A DNA stretch of 40,656 nt from positions 1-40,656 of the forward strand of contig JASGMV010000037.1 in NCBI GenBank assembly GCA_030156255.1, written 5' to 3'. Shown here one piece after another: positions 25,095-33,644 of this stretch. The notes under the pieces are model-generated. The model was not told the DNA's origin and did not search any database. It saw only the letters and a program-made list of their open reading frames with translations. A program made the position numbers and the translations under genes. The number at the start of each line of letters is the position of its first letter. Positions within the stretch are counted from its first letter, which is position 1. Origin of the DNA: Desulfovibrionales bacterium (GTDB lineage: Bacteria > Desulfobacterota > Desulfovibrionia > Desulfovibrionales > Desulfovibrionaceae).

Positions 25095-26027
25095 ATGAAA
25101 CGTTGCATCATCGTGCTGGCGGCGTTGCTTCTCTTCGCTGCGGCGCAGGCGGCCCAGGCCCAAGCTCAGGCCCAAACCATCAAGATCGGCGTGCTGCCGG
25201 TGCTCGACGCCCTGCCGCTGCAGATTGCGGTCCGCGACGGCCTTTTCGAGAAACACGGGCTACACGTCGAATTGACGCCCTTCGCCAGCGCGCTGGAGCG
25301 CAACACCGCCCTGGCCGGCGGCCAGCTCGACGGCTACTTCAGCGACATGGTGGACGTCTTGCTGTTCATGCGCAATCGGACCCCCATCCGCGTGGTCACG
25401 GTGAGCTACCGCACAACGCCCGGCCAGCCCATGTTCGGCCTGGCGACCTCTCCAGCCCGCTCCCGCCGCTCCATCGACGCGCTCAAAGCCTTTGGCGTCG
25501 CCTACTCCAGGGCCACCGTCATCGAGTACATTCTGGACGCCATGCTTCAAAAGGCCGGCCTGCCCCAGAACTACTTCCAACGTGTGGAGATCAAAAAGAT
25601 ACCGATCCGGATGCAAATGCTGCTCACGGACGGGGTCGCCCTGGCCGTGCTGCCCGAACCCCTGCTGGACTTGACGAAATCTCAAGGCGGCGACGTTCTG
25701 CTGACGGACGAAAACCTGGACATTCCGCTGACGGTCATCTGCCTGAAAGACGAACTGGCCCTTGACGGTGCGACGAGAAAAGCCTTTCTCGCGGCGTACG
25801 GCGAGGCCGTGCAGCGCATCAACGCCCACCCGGACCAGTACCGGAGCCTCATGCGCGAGACCTGCCGTATTCCCGAATCGCTGGCCGAGACCTTCCCCGT
25901 TTACCGCTATCCCGCGCCCAGCCTGCCCGCTCCGGACAAGGTGGAGGCGGTGCAGCAGTGGATGCTCGGCAAAAAATTGCTGAAACAACGCATCGACTAC
26001 GCCCGAATCACGGCCCCCGCGGACTGA
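25095..26027 (+). CDS. ABC transporter substrate-binding protein, SsuA/THI5/NMT1-like
   Basis: A 310-residue periplasmic protein. Residues 1-26 are a signal peptide with a cleavage region in the AQAAQAQAQAQ stretch; there is no lipobox. IKIGVLPVLDALPLQIAVRD and GLFEKHGLHVELTPF open the NMT1/SsuA fold, and DGYFSDMVDVLLF is the usual ligand-cleft segment. Relatives bind sulfonates, nitrate, pyrimidine precursors or related small molecules; the ligand is not predictable here. It is the second gene of an operon with an M24 peptidase, an ATPase and a permease. Confidence 0.87.
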   Translation: MKRCIIVLAALLLFAAAQAAQAQAQAQTIKIGVLPVLDALPLQIAVRDGLFEKHGLHVELTPFASALERNTALAGGQLDGYFSDMVDVLLFMRNRTPIRVVTVSYRTTPGQPMFGLATSPARSRRSIDALKAFGVAYSRATVIEYILDAMLQKAGLPQNYFQRVEIKKIPIRMQMLLTDGVALAVLPEPLLDLTKSQGGDVLLTDENLDIPLTVICLKDELALDGATRKAFLAAYGEAVQRINAHPDQYRSLMRETCRIPESLAETFPVYRYPAPSLPAPDKVEAVQQWMLGKKLLKQRIDYARITAPAD

Positions 26028-26029
26028 CG

Positions 26030-26767
26030 ATGCTCACGGCCCAAGGACTGACCAAAGCCTACCCCGGCGGCGAGGCCGTGCTGGAGGACGTCTCTTTCGA
26101 GCTGGGCCCGGAGGAAACCCTCAGCGTGGTCGGGCCCTCGGGTTGCGGCAAGACCACCCTGTTGTATCTACTCTGCGGCCTTCTGCTTCCGGACAAGGGC
26201 GAGGCGACCCTCGCCGGCCGGCCGGTGCGCAAACCCACGCCCGAAGCGGCCGTCGTCCTGCAGGATTACGGACTTCTGCCCTGGCGCACCGTGCTGGAGA
26301 ACGCAGCGCTCGGCCTGAAGCTGCAAGGCGCTCCTCGCCGGAAACGCGAGGAGGAGGCCCGGCGGCAGTTGGCGGCCATGGGCCTGGCCGGGAGGGAGCG
26401 GGACTATCCATCCATGCTGAGCGGAGGGGAAAAGCAGCGGGTGGCCATCGCCAGGGCGTTCGCCTGCCGCCCCAAACTCCTGCTTATGGACGAACCGTTT
26501 TCCTCGCTGGACGCCATGACCCGGGAAAAGCTGCAGGATGCGATGATCGAGCAATGGCGCAAACACCGGCTGCCCTGGGTGGTGGTGACGCACGGGCTCG
26601 ACGAGGCCGCACTGCTGGGTAAAAAAATTTTGGTGCTCGCAGGCCGGCCGGCGCGTGCGGCCGCAGCCTTCGACAACCCCATGTTCGGCGACCCCGAGCA
26701 GCGGAACATGAAAGAGCATTTCGAGCTGGTGCGCAGCCTGCGCCAAAGTCTGGAGAACGCCGGATGA
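26030..26767 (+). CDS. ABC transporter ATP-binding protein (SsuB/TauB-like)
   Basis: A 245-residue ATPase energising the importer from the cytoplasmic face. Walker A GPSGCGKTT is near residue 35, the Q-loop lies in VVLQDYGLLPW, the signature is LSGGEKQRVAIARAF, Walker B is LLLMDEPFSSLD, and the H-loop is VVVTHGLDEA. It starts 2 bases after the binding-protein stop and overlaps the permease by ATGA. The frame reads further upstream, but similarity begins at MLTAQGLTKAYPGG. Confidence 0.93.
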   Translation: MLTAQGLTKAYPGGEAVLEDVSFELGPEETLSVVGPSGCGKTTLLYLLCGLLLPDKGEATLAGRPVRKPTPEAAVVLQDYGLLPWRTVLENAALGLKLQGAPRRKREEEARRQLAAMGLAGRERDYPSMLSGGEKQRVAIARAFACRPKLLLMDEPFSSLDAMTREKLQDAMIEQWRKHRLPWVVVTHGLDEAALLGKKILVLAGRPARAAAAFDNPMFGDPEQRNMKEHFELVRSLRQSLENAG

Positions 26768-27543
26768 CGCCCCCCACCCGCTTGCGGCGAATCGGTGCGG
26801 CGTTGCTGCGCTATGCGGCCGCCGCCGTGTTTCTGCTGGGGCTGTGGCAGGTTTTTTCCTGGAAGGCCGGCGACGTCCTGTTGCCGGCGCCGCAGGATGC
26901 GCTGGGCGCCTTTGGCCGGGCCATGGGCACGCTGGAGTTCTGGCGGCACTTCGGGGTCAGCTCCTGGCGAGCCGTAGCGGGCATGGCCCTCGGCTTCGCC
27001 GTCGCCTACCCCTTGGGCCTGCTCATGGGCGCCTCGCGCCGGGCGAACGCACTGCTCGCGCCGCTCGTGCATCTGACCTACCCCATTCCCAAGATCGTGC
27101 TGCTGCCCCTTTTGCTGCTGTTGCTGGGCCTGGGCGACGCCTCAAAAATCTGCATGATCGCCCTGATCTTGGGCTATCAGGTCCTGGTGTCCGTGCGCGA
27201 CGGAGTTCGCGGCGTGGACCCGCGACGCAAGGACGCCATCCGGGCCATGGGCGGAGGACGCGTAAGCCTGCTCCGGGAAGTCTATCTGCCCGCCTCCCTG
27301 CCCCACGGCTTCACCGCTTTGCGCCTGGGTACGGGCGTGGCCGTGGCCGTGCTCTTCTTCGTGGAGTCCTTCGCCACGCAATGGGGGCTGGGCTACCTGA
27401 TCATGGACGCCTGGGGCCGCATGGATTACCTGTCCATGTTCATCGGCATCCTGGGCATGTCCGCCATGGGCGTGGCGCTGTTCGAAATCGTCAACTTCCT
27501 GGAGCGCCGATTGTGCCGCTGGACCTACGCCGGCGCCCGCTAG
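26764..27543 (+). CDS. ABC transporter permease (SsuC/TauC-like)
   Basis: A 259-residue inner-membrane protein with about six helices of the BPD_transp_1 fold. The cytoplasmic coupling loop (EAA-type) reads RKDAIRAMGGGRVSLLREVYLPASLPHGFTAL in sequence over about residues 157-190, here with the standard G at its centre. The start overlaps the ATPase stop (ATGA). With the two upstream genes it completes a one-permease, one-ATPase importer of the nitrate/sulfonate/taurine class. Confidence 0.92.
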   Translation: MTPPTRLRRIGAALLRYAAAAVFLLGLWQVFSWKAGDVLLPAPQDALGAFGRAMGTLEFWRHFGVSSWRAVAGMALGFAVAYPLGLLMGASRRANALLAPLVHLTYPIPKIVLLPLLLLLLGLGDASKICMIALILGYQVLVSVRDGVRGVDPRRKDAIRAMGGGRVSLLREVYLPASLPHGFTALRLGTGVAVAVLFFVESFATQWGLGYLIMDAWGRMDYLSMFIGILGMSAMGVALFEIVNFLERRLCRWTYAGAR

Positions 27544-27566
27544 CGGAGCGTTGTTTGGCGAAAGCC

Positions 27567-27576
27567 GGGGGGGGGG
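27567..27576 (+). repeat. G10 homopolymer tract
   Basis: A run of ten G residues 24 bases after the permease stop, in non-coding DNA. Such tracts can slip in replication and are also frequent sequencing errors. Confidence 0.8.
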
Positions 27577-27665
27577 ACAGAACAATTCGTAGAAAAACAG
27601 ACTGCCTTGTCTGAGACGGCTGTTACAGCGCTATCTAATAAGCGACTGTTGAGCAACAATTCACC

Positions 27666-27689
27666 GCGAGCCGTTCGAAACGGGCTCGC
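27666..27689 (+). terminator. Possible terminator hairpin after the ABC operon
   Basis: gcgagcc at 27666-27672 pairs with ggctcgc at 27683-27689, with gtt/aac and a short loop inside. A mild pyrimidine run (ccccttcttgttc) follows. It lies 122 bases after the permease and 49 bases before the next gene. Moderate candidate only. Confidence 0.4.
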
Positions 27690-27737
27690 CCCTTCTTGTT
27701 CGCGCATCCCTCTCCGTGATAGAAAGAGCACGACCGT

Positions 27738-28601
27738 ATGCCCAAAGAGACGACCCATTTATGCTTCGCGGACCGGCTTGTCCGGACCCGGTCCGAGGAT
27801 GCGTCGCCGGACCCGCGTCTGGCGGCCGTTCTGCGGGCGTTTCCACAGGCGCTGCTCTGGGGCGCGGTGAGCCCCGACGTCTTCTACTACGGTTTTTCCA
27901 AACGCCTGGAGGCCGCGTCTGGAGATTTGCATGGAGCGGGAGAAAAGGCCGCCCGTCCGCGGGCTCTGGCCATGCTGGATGCAGCCTGCGCCTCGCGTAA
28001 CGGCGAGCTGTTCGCCTTCTGTCTGGGGCTCGTCTCCCACATCGTTCTGGACGTCTGGCTTCACCCTGCGGTGCGCGCCTTTTCCGGCGAACCGGAATCA
28101 CCCGAGACCCTCTATCGCCACCGGCTCATCGAAACGTGGCTGGCCCGCCGGGACGCCTCGCAATGGGCGGGCGTCCGGGCGCTGGACCTCCGAGCCGGGG
28201 AGAAGCTGGCTGGATTTCGCCTGCTGGCGCCGGGTCTTTCGAAACGGGACATCCGTCTCGCCCTGTCCCGATTCTCCAGAGTCCAGCGGCTCCTGGGAAG
28301 CCGCATCCTTTACGACGCCCTGCGTCCCCTGTCCCTGCCCGCGCCGTCCCTGGTCCTCCCCGTACTGGCTCTCATGGACCGCCGCCTGGCGACGCATCCC
28401 ATACGGATTTCCCACGAGTTGGAGCAAGACATCGACCGGCGCCTGGACTGCGCCTTCCAATCGGCGCAAAAGGCTTTCACGGCGTGCGGCCGGGTCTTTT
28501 ACGAACAGGGCGAGCCGGCGCAGGCCTGCAACGCCATTCCCGACGCATCCTTGGAGCTTGGCGCCGCGGCGCCGGAGGCGTCTTGCCACTGCGGGCGGTA
28601 G
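27738..28601 (+). CDS. Zinc-dependent phospholipase C-like protein
   Basis: A 287-residue protein of the zinc-dependent phospholipase C fold. Likely ligands are His in ETTHLCFAD, Asp in WGAVSPDVFYY, His in GDLHG, and the pair in GLVSHIVLDVWLHP. There is no signal peptide, unlike secreted clostridial phospholipases, so it is probably cytoplasmic and may act on something other than host lipid. It stands alone between the ABC operon and phoH; the ribosome site is weak (agaaagag). The C-terminal half is helical and less conserved. Confidence 0.75.
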   Translation: MPKETTHLCFADRLVRTRSEDASPDPRLAAVLRAFPQALLWGAVSPDVFYYGFSKRLEAASGDLHGAGEKAARPRALAMLDAACASRNGELFAFCLGLVSHIVLDVWLHPAVRAFSGEPESPETLYRHRLIETWLARRDASQWAGVRALDLRAGEKLAGFRLLAPGLSKRDIRLALSRFSRVQRLLGSRILYDALRPLSLPAPSLVLPVLALMDRRLATHPIRISHELEQDIDRRLDCAFQSAQKAFTACGRVFYEQGEPAQACNAIPDASLELGAAAPEASCHCGR

Positions 28602-28663
28602 GGCATATCCTGGCTTTTCTTGTGCAATTTTTCATCATTTAATCGAAGGATGGACAATCAAGC

Positions 28664-29698
28664 GTGACAACGGACGCCTCCGAATCGACCACCAAGCGCC
28701 TTCAATTTGAAGACTCGGCCCTGGCCAACGAAGTCTTCGGCCCTCAGGGCCGCAACCTGGAGCTAATCGCGGAGATGACCGGGGTGGACATCGACTCCCG
28801 CGGCGCCGCCGTGACGGTCCGGGGCGAAACGCCGCAGCCGGTGGAGCTGGCGGCCAACGTCCTGGCCCAGGCTTACGAACTGGCCCGATCGGGACGGGCC
28901 GTGCTGCCCCAGGACGTTGACTGCGCCGTACGCATCCTCTCCAAGGAGCCCCACGCCAAGCTCTCATCCTTCTTCTGCGACGCGGTGCAGGGCGCATCTC
29001 CCAAGCGCATGGTCTCGCCCAAGACCGTCACCCAGCGCGACTACCTGGACGCCATCCGAAAGTTCGACCTGGTCTTCGGCGTGGGCCCGGCCGGCACGGG
29101 AAAAACGTATCTGGCGGTGGCTATGGCCGTGTCCGCCCTGGTCAAGCGGGAAGTCAAACGCCTGGTGCTCACCCGCCCGGCCGTGGAGGCCGGAGAAAAG
29201 CTCGGGTTCCTCCCCGGCGACCTGGCGGACAAGGTCAATCCCTACCTGCGCCCCCTGTACGACGCTCTCAACGACCTGCTGGACTACCGCAAAGTCCAGG
29301 AAATGCTGCAAACCAACGTCATTGAAATCGCGCCGCTGGCCTTCATGCGCGGCCGCACGCTCAACGACGCGTTCGTCATCCTGGACGAAGCGCAGAACAC
29401 CACGCCCGAGCAGATGAAAATGTTTCTGACGCGCCTCGGATTCGGCTCCAGGTGCGTCGTGACCGGCGACGTCACCCAGATCGACCTGCCGAACAAAGGC
29501 GCTTCGGGCCTGGTTCAGGCCCGGCGCATCCTGCGAAACGTCAAAGGGGTGCGTTTTGTGGAGTTCGGCGACGAAGACGTGATCCGCCATCCGCTGGTGG
29601 CGCGCATCGTGGGCGCCTACGACCGGTTCGAGAGAGAAGGCCAGGAGCGCCAACCGTCCTCGCCCCGCCAAAGCGGCGCCGGCAAGGACTCCGCATGA
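28664..29698 (+). CDS. phoH: PhoH family protein (PhoH-like ATPase)
   Basis: A 344-residue PhoH-like P-loop ATPase. An N-terminal KH-like part (about 10-75) precedes Walker A GPAGTGKT at 141-148 and Walker B VILDEAQN at 238-245; LTRPAVEAGEKLGFLPGD is a family hallmark. Members are linked to RNA metabolism and usually sit beside ybeY, as here. The only in-frame start after the upstream stop is GTG at 28664; its purine-rich site (gaagga) is 13 bases away, which is long. The stop overlaps ybeY as ATGA. Confidence 0.93.
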   Translation: MTTDASESTTKRLQFEDSALANEVFGPQGRNLELIAEMTGVDIDSRGAAVTVRGETPQPVELAANVLAQAYELARSGRAVLPQDVDCAVRILSKEPHAKLSSFFCDAVQGASPKRMVSPKTVTQRDYLDAIRKFDLVFGVGPAGTGKTYLAVAMAVSALVKREVKRLVLTRPAVEAGEKLGFLPGDLADKVNPYLRPLYDALNDLLDYRKVQEMLQTNVIEIAPLAFMRGRTLNDAFVILDEAQNTTPEQMKMFLTRLGFGSRCVVTGDVTQIDLPNKGASGLVQARRILRNVKGVRFVEFGDEDVIRHPLVARIVGAYDRFEREGQERQPSSPRQSGAGKDSA

Positions 29699-30114
29699 TC
29701 GCCGTTCTGCGCCGCATCCGCACAGACCCGGCCCTGCCGTTATCCCGGCCGGAAGTCCGAAACCTCCTGGACCGGCTCTGCGAATTCCTGGACGTAGAGA
29801 TGGACCTTGAAGTGCTCATCAGCGGCGACGCCGACTCGGCCGCTCTGAACCGGGCTTTCAGCGGCCTGCCCGGACCGACCAACGTGCTCGCCTTTCCGGC
29901 GGACGACGATGAAAGCCCCGGACAGATCGCCCTCAACGCCGACGCCCTGTCCCGGGAATGCCTGCTTTACGGCCAGGCGCCGGCCGAGCACGCGACCAGA
30001 CTCCTGGCCCACGCCCTTTTGCATCTGGCCGGCTACGACCACGGCCCCGAGATGTACGACCTGACCGAAGCCGCGGTGGACGCCTTGCAGCAAAAGGAGG
30101 ACGCGCAAACCTGA
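29695..30114 (+). CDS. ybeY: Endoribonuclease YbeY (rRNA maturation factor)
   Basis: A 139-residue single-domain metalloprotein needed for 16S rRNA 3'-end processing and ribosome quality control. The zinc motif H3xH5xH is complete: His106, His110 and His116 (HALLHLAGYDH). NVLAFPADD is the second family motif. It starts in the phoH stop (ATGA), the standard bacterial pairing. Confidence 0.94.
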   Translation: MIAVLRRIRTDPALPLSRPEVRNLLDRLCEFLDVEMDLEVLISGDADSAALNRAFSGLPGPTNVLAFPADDDESPGQIALNADALSRECLLYGQAPAEHATRLLAHALLHLAGYDHGPEMYDLTEAAVDALQQKEDAQT

Positions 30115-30202
30115 CCTTGCAGCCAAGCGCCGAAGAGGGGAACGGCGTTTTCTTCATACAAGCGACAACCGCACCGCAAGACCACCCGAGGAGGGCCCTA
30201 CC

Positions 30203-31939
30203 ATGAAACGACTGCTTCTTCTCTGCTTCTTCGCCGCGGCCTTGATGTACGCCTTGCCCGGCTTCGCCTGCACCACGATCATCGTGGGGAAAAAAGCCAC
30301 CACCGACGGCTCCGTGCTCGTCTCCCACTCGGAGGACGGACTCGGCGACCCGCGCATGATCTACGTCCCCGCCATGGACCACGAACCCGGCGCCATGCGG
30401 CCCGTTTTCTACTCCGATTGCGCCCTGGGCTACAAAGCCAGATACGGCGCCGACGCCGCCGTCCGGCTCATCACTAACACCCGCGGCCCGGGCTACAACC
30501 AACCGGGGCAACCCAGCACGCCGCTGGGGTACATTCCCCAAGTCGCGCACACCTACGCCTACTTCGACGGCAACTACGGCGTCATCAACGAGCATCAGCT
30601 CGCCTTGGGCGAATGCACGGACAAGGCCAAGGTGGACGACGTCGAGCCCGAACCCGGCAAGCGCATTTTCTATTCCGCGGAGCTCGGCCGTGTGGCCCTG
30701 GAGCGCTGCAAGAAGGCCAGAGAGGCCATCAAGCTCATGGGCGAGCTTATCGCGAAGTACGGCTACTACGGCACCGGCGAGACGCTCCTCGTGGCCGATC
30801 CCGACGAAGCCTGGGTCATGGAGATGTGCAACTACGACAAAGACGGCTCCGACGGCGTCTGGGTGGCGCAGCGCGTTCCCGACGACCACTTCTTCGTGGC
30901 CGCCAACCAATTCCGCATCCGAGAGATCCAGCAGCACTCCAGCGACATGATGTACTCCAGGAACGTCTTCAGCGCCGCCAAGTCCAAAGGCTGGTGGAAG
31001 CCGTCCGACGGCCCCCTGGACTGGACCAAAGTCTACGGCGACGGGGAGTACCACCATCCCTACTACTCGTTGCGCAGAGTATGGCGGGCCATGTCCCTGG
31101 CCGCTCCGTCCCTGAATCTTCCCGCCTGGGTGGAAGGCGCCCTGACCAAGGCCTATCCCTTTTCCATCAAGCCGGACAACAAGATGAACGTGAAGGACGT
31201 GTTCAATATCCACCAGGACACCTACGCCGGCACGGAGTTCGATCTGTCCAAGGGCTTGGCGGCCGGCCCCTTCGGCGACGTGGTGCGTTATGAAGGCGGC
31301 TCCGAAAGCACCATGGCCGGAGAAACCGGCCCCGGCGCCAAGGGCGCGTTCGAACGGCCGTTGAGCATCTACCGCTGCATCTATTGCTACGTGAACCAGA
31401 TTCGCAAAAACCTGCCCGACGCCATCGGCGGCGTGACCTGGATGGGCTTCGACCGGCCGGCGACGTCTTCGCTGCAACCGTTCCATGTAGGCGTGGTCAA
31501 CCTGCCGCCCTGGGTGCAGCGCGGCGACGCCATGGTCTTCGACAGGGGCAGCATGTGGACGGCCTTCAACTACGTGGCCAACTACGCCACCATCAAATAC
31601 GACTACATGATTCAGGACATCGCGGCCATGCGCGACAAGCTGGAGGCCGAGGCCTTCGGCGACCAAGCCGCCCTGGAGGCCAAGGCCCTGGAGCTCTGGA
31701 ACGGCGGCGACCAGATGGGGGCGCGCCTGTTGTTGACCCGCTGGGCCGACGCATACGCCAAACAAGTGCTCGAGTCCTGGTGGAAACTGTCGGAGGATTT
31801 GTACATCAAGTACAACGACGGCTACATCAACACGCGCGAAGAGCTGGCCAAGCAGCTGTTCTACCCCGACTGGTGGCTGGAGAAGGTCGGTTACCCCAAC
31901 GGCCCCACCAGCTACGAAAAGCGCGCCGGAGAACATTGA
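30203..31939 (+). CDS. Secreted C69 family dipeptidase
   Basis: A 578-residue N-terminal-nucleophile hydrolase. A signal peptide (MKRLLLLCFFAAALMYALPG) is followed by Cys23, which becomes the N-terminal catalytic residue after processing (ACTTIIVGKKATTDGS). Further family segments are DPRMIYVPA, YFDGNYGVINEHQLALGE and NVKDVFNIHQD. The usual role is cleavage of dipeptides; export to the periplasm is inferred from the leader. It is a single gene with a strong site (gaggag) upstream and a strong terminator after it. Confidence 0.9.
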   Translation: MKRLLLLCFFAAALMYALPGFACTTIIVGKKATTDGSVLVSHSEDGLGDPRMIYVPAMDHEPGAMRPVFYSDCALGYKARYGADAAVRLITNTRGPGYNQPGQPSTPLGYIPQVAHTYAYFDGNYGVINEHQLALGECTDKAKVDDVEPEPGKRIFYSAELGRVALERCKKAREAIKLMGELIAKYGYYGTGETLLVADPDEAWVMEMCNYDKDGSDGVWVAQRVPDDHFFVAANQFRIREIQQHSSDMMYSRNVFSAAKSKGWWKPSDGPLDWTKVYGDGEYHHPYYSLRRVWRAMSLAAPSLNLPAWVEGALTKAYPFSIKPDNKMNVKDVFNIHQDTYAGTEFDLSKGLAAGPFGDVVRYEGGSESTMAGETGPGAKGAFERPLSIYRCIYCYVNQIRKNLPDAIGGVTWMGFDRPATSSLQPFHVGVVNLPPWVQRGDAMVFDRGSMWTAFNYVANYATIKYDYMIQDIAAMRDKLEAEAFGDQAALEAKALELWNGGDQMGARLLLTRWADAYAKQVLESWWKLSEDLYIKYNDGYINTREELAKQLFYPDWWLEKVGYPNGPTSYEKRAGEH

Positions 31940-31962
31940 TCCAACGGCTCCCCTGAACAGGG

Positions 31963-31999
31963 AAAGCCCCCTCGGCTGTTGATGCCGAGGGGGCTTTTT
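31963..31999 (+). terminator. Rho-independent terminator after the C69 peptidase gene
   Basis: aaagccccctcggc (31963-31976) pairs perfectly with gccgagggggcttt (31984-31997), followed by tt. The stem has A residues on the left, so it can also serve the convergent methyltransferase gene. Confidence 0.9.
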
Positions 32000-32022
32000 G
32001 GAATCCGCGATGAAAAGGCCTT

Positions 32023-32661
32023 TTAGGCCGAAGCCTCCAAGACCTTATACGCACACATCTTGCACGTAACACCGCCCTCTTTTTCGAAATACGGCTCGTC
32101 GCGCATGGAAATGAGCTCCCAGGCGCCTTGGCGCTCCAGATCCACCATGCGCGCCCTGTAGCCATACTCCTCGTAGGCGCCTTCCCGAATGGTGAAGCAA
32201 ACGACGCCGTTCGGTTTGGTGATGCGCACCAACTCGTCAAAGCCTTTTGCATCCACATGCCCGTAGGTAAAGGTTCCCGTGCAGACGATGGCGTCGTAGG
32301 CGTCGTCGGGCAAACCGAGCGGCTTGCTCATATCCCGTTGGAGCAGGTTGCGGTACACGGCTTTCTTTTCGGCCTGCTGGAGCATGTCCTTGGAGTAGTC
32401 CAGCCCGTCCATGTTTTTGTAGCCGAGGGCTTCGAGGGCCTTGCCGACCAGGCCCGTTCCGCAGCCGGCGTCCAGAATCCTGGCGTCCTTGTCCTCCAGT
32501 ATCCTGACCAGCGTTTTGGCGGTGTGGATGGGAGCGACGTACCCATGGTCGACGACATTGTCGTCGTCGTACCGGTCGGCCCAATCTTTGTAAGCTTCCA
32601 TGAGTTCTTCGTGGTTCTCAGCCGTATACACCTTGTCGAGAATCTCGTTGTCTACAACCAT
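32023..32661 (-). CDS. SAM-dependent methyltransferase (paralogue 1)
   Basis: A 212-residue class I methyltransferase with motif I LDAGCGTG at 63-70, motif II acidic residue in MDGLDYSKDML, and ITKPNGVVCFTIREGAYEEYGY near the C-terminus. A Cys pair lies at the end (CKMCAY). It is about half identical by eye to the protein encoded upstream at 32802-33431, with the same length and ends, so the two arose by duplication. The ATG at 32661 is preferred over an upstream GTG because its ribosome site (gtgagg) lies at the right distance. Substrate unknown. Confidence 0.85.
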   Translation of the reverse strand: MVVDNEILDKVYTAENHEELMEAYKDWADRYDDDNVVDHGYVAPIHTAKTLVRILEDKDARILDAGCGTGLVGKALEALGYKNMDGLDYSKDMLQQAEKKAVYRNLLQRDMSKPLGLPDDAYDAIVCTGTFTYGHVDAKGFDELVRITKPNGVVCFTIREGAYEEYGYRARMVDLERQGAWELISMRDEPYFEKEGGVTCKMCAYKVLEASA

Positions 32662-32801
32662 GGCAATCCTCACTTGGCTATAGCATTATCCGCTTGCAAT
32701 GCGTTTTGCATTTCAGGCGGCGCCGGGGGGAAGAAACGCGCATTCCTCCAGAGAGCCTTCGCATCGCGTCGAACGGATGCAGCTTTCAGACGAAACGTGT
32801 T

Positions 32802-33431
32802 CTAAGAATCCAGCACGCGGTAAGCGCAAAACTTCGCCGTCACGTTCTCCTTCAGCAGATACCCTTCATCGAGCATTTGCTGCAGCTCCCAGGCTTTTTC
32901 GGCTTCCAGCTTCAGCATGTGCTTCCGGTATTGATATTTCTGGTAGGCTCCGTCGCGAATGGTGAAGCAAACCACGCCTTCCGGTTTGGTGATCCGGATC
33001 AGTTCGTCGAAGGTTTCCGGCCCCAGATGGGCGTAGGTGAAGGCTCCGACGCAAATCGCTGCGTCGTAGGAATTGTCCGGCGTCTCCAACGTCTTGCTCA
33101 TGTCGGCCTGAATAAGTTGGTCATAAACTTGCTTGCGTTCGGCTTCTTTGAGCATCCCTGAACAATAATCCATGGCGTGGATGTTGGAGTAGCCAAGCTT
33201 GTTCAGGGCCTCTCCCACCAGGCCCGTTCCACAGCCGGCGTCCAACACCTTGGACTCTCTGGACTCCAAATGAGCGTCCAGCAGCGCCCCGGCCACTTCC
33301 GGGGCCACATATCCCATGTGCTCCCGGGTATCGCGTTCATAGTCCGGCGCCCACTCGTCGTAAGCGCAGCTCAAACTCTCCAGGTCCGTCGCCTCGTAGG
33401 TGGCCCGCCAGATTTCCGGAGACTGGCTCAT
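32802..33431 (-). CDS. SAM-dependent methyltransferase (paralogue 2)
   Basis: A 209-residue class I methyltransferase: motif I LDAGCGTG at 63-70, IHAMDYCSGMLKEAERK for motif II, and ITKPEGVVCFTIRDGAYQKYQY, matching paralogue 1 almost segment for segment. The ATG at 33431 has a strong ribosome site (aaggagga). The 140-base gap to paralogue 1 is long for an operon, so each may also have its own promoter. Substrate unknown; the family includes small-molecule and lipid methylases. Confidence 0.85.
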   Translation of the reverse strand: MSQSPEIWRATYEATDLESLSCAYDEWAPDYERDTREHMGYVAPEVAGALLDAHLESRESKVLDAGCGTGLVGEALNKLGYSNIHAMDYCSGMLKEAERKQVYDQLIQADMSKTLETPDNSYDAAICVGAFTYAHLGPETFDELIRITKPEGVVCFTIRDGAYQKYQYRKHMLKLEAEKAWELQQMLDEGYLLKENVTAKFCAYRVLDS

Positions 33432-33566
33432 GGTTCCTCCTTGGGTTGCGACCTCGCCGATAATGCAATGCACGGTCATGAACGATGCACTGACGAAGGC
33501 CAATTTAGCAAAAACATTTTAACTGTACGCAACAATACAAAACAAACAGAACAAAAGTTGATGACA

Positions 33567-33583
33567 TGTTACAACATTTAACA
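33567..33583. promoter_or_regulatory. Candidate regulator site TGTTA-N7-TAACA
   Basis: A perfect 5-base dyad with a 7-base spacer, 136 bases upstream of the methyltransferase 2 start. The regulator is unknown. Confidence 0.3.
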
Positions 33584-33629
33584 CATAATAAAAAATTCAA
33601 AATCAACAGTGTTGTGGAATGAACAATAT

Positions 33630-33644
33630 CAGTGTGAATCACTG
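33630..33644. promoter_or_regulatory. Candidate regulator site CAGTG-N5-CACTG
   Basis: A perfect 5-base dyad with a 5-base spacer in the AT-rich region between the divergent methyltransferase and chemotaxis genes. The spacing fits one DNA turn between half-sites. The regulator is unknown. Confidence 0.35.

Noticed and set aside
29933-31936. Long open frame of 667 codons on the minus strand
   Set aside because: Antisense to the well-supported C69 peptidase and ybeY; His/Val/Gly-rich composition typical of the shadow of a GC-rich gene; no domain.
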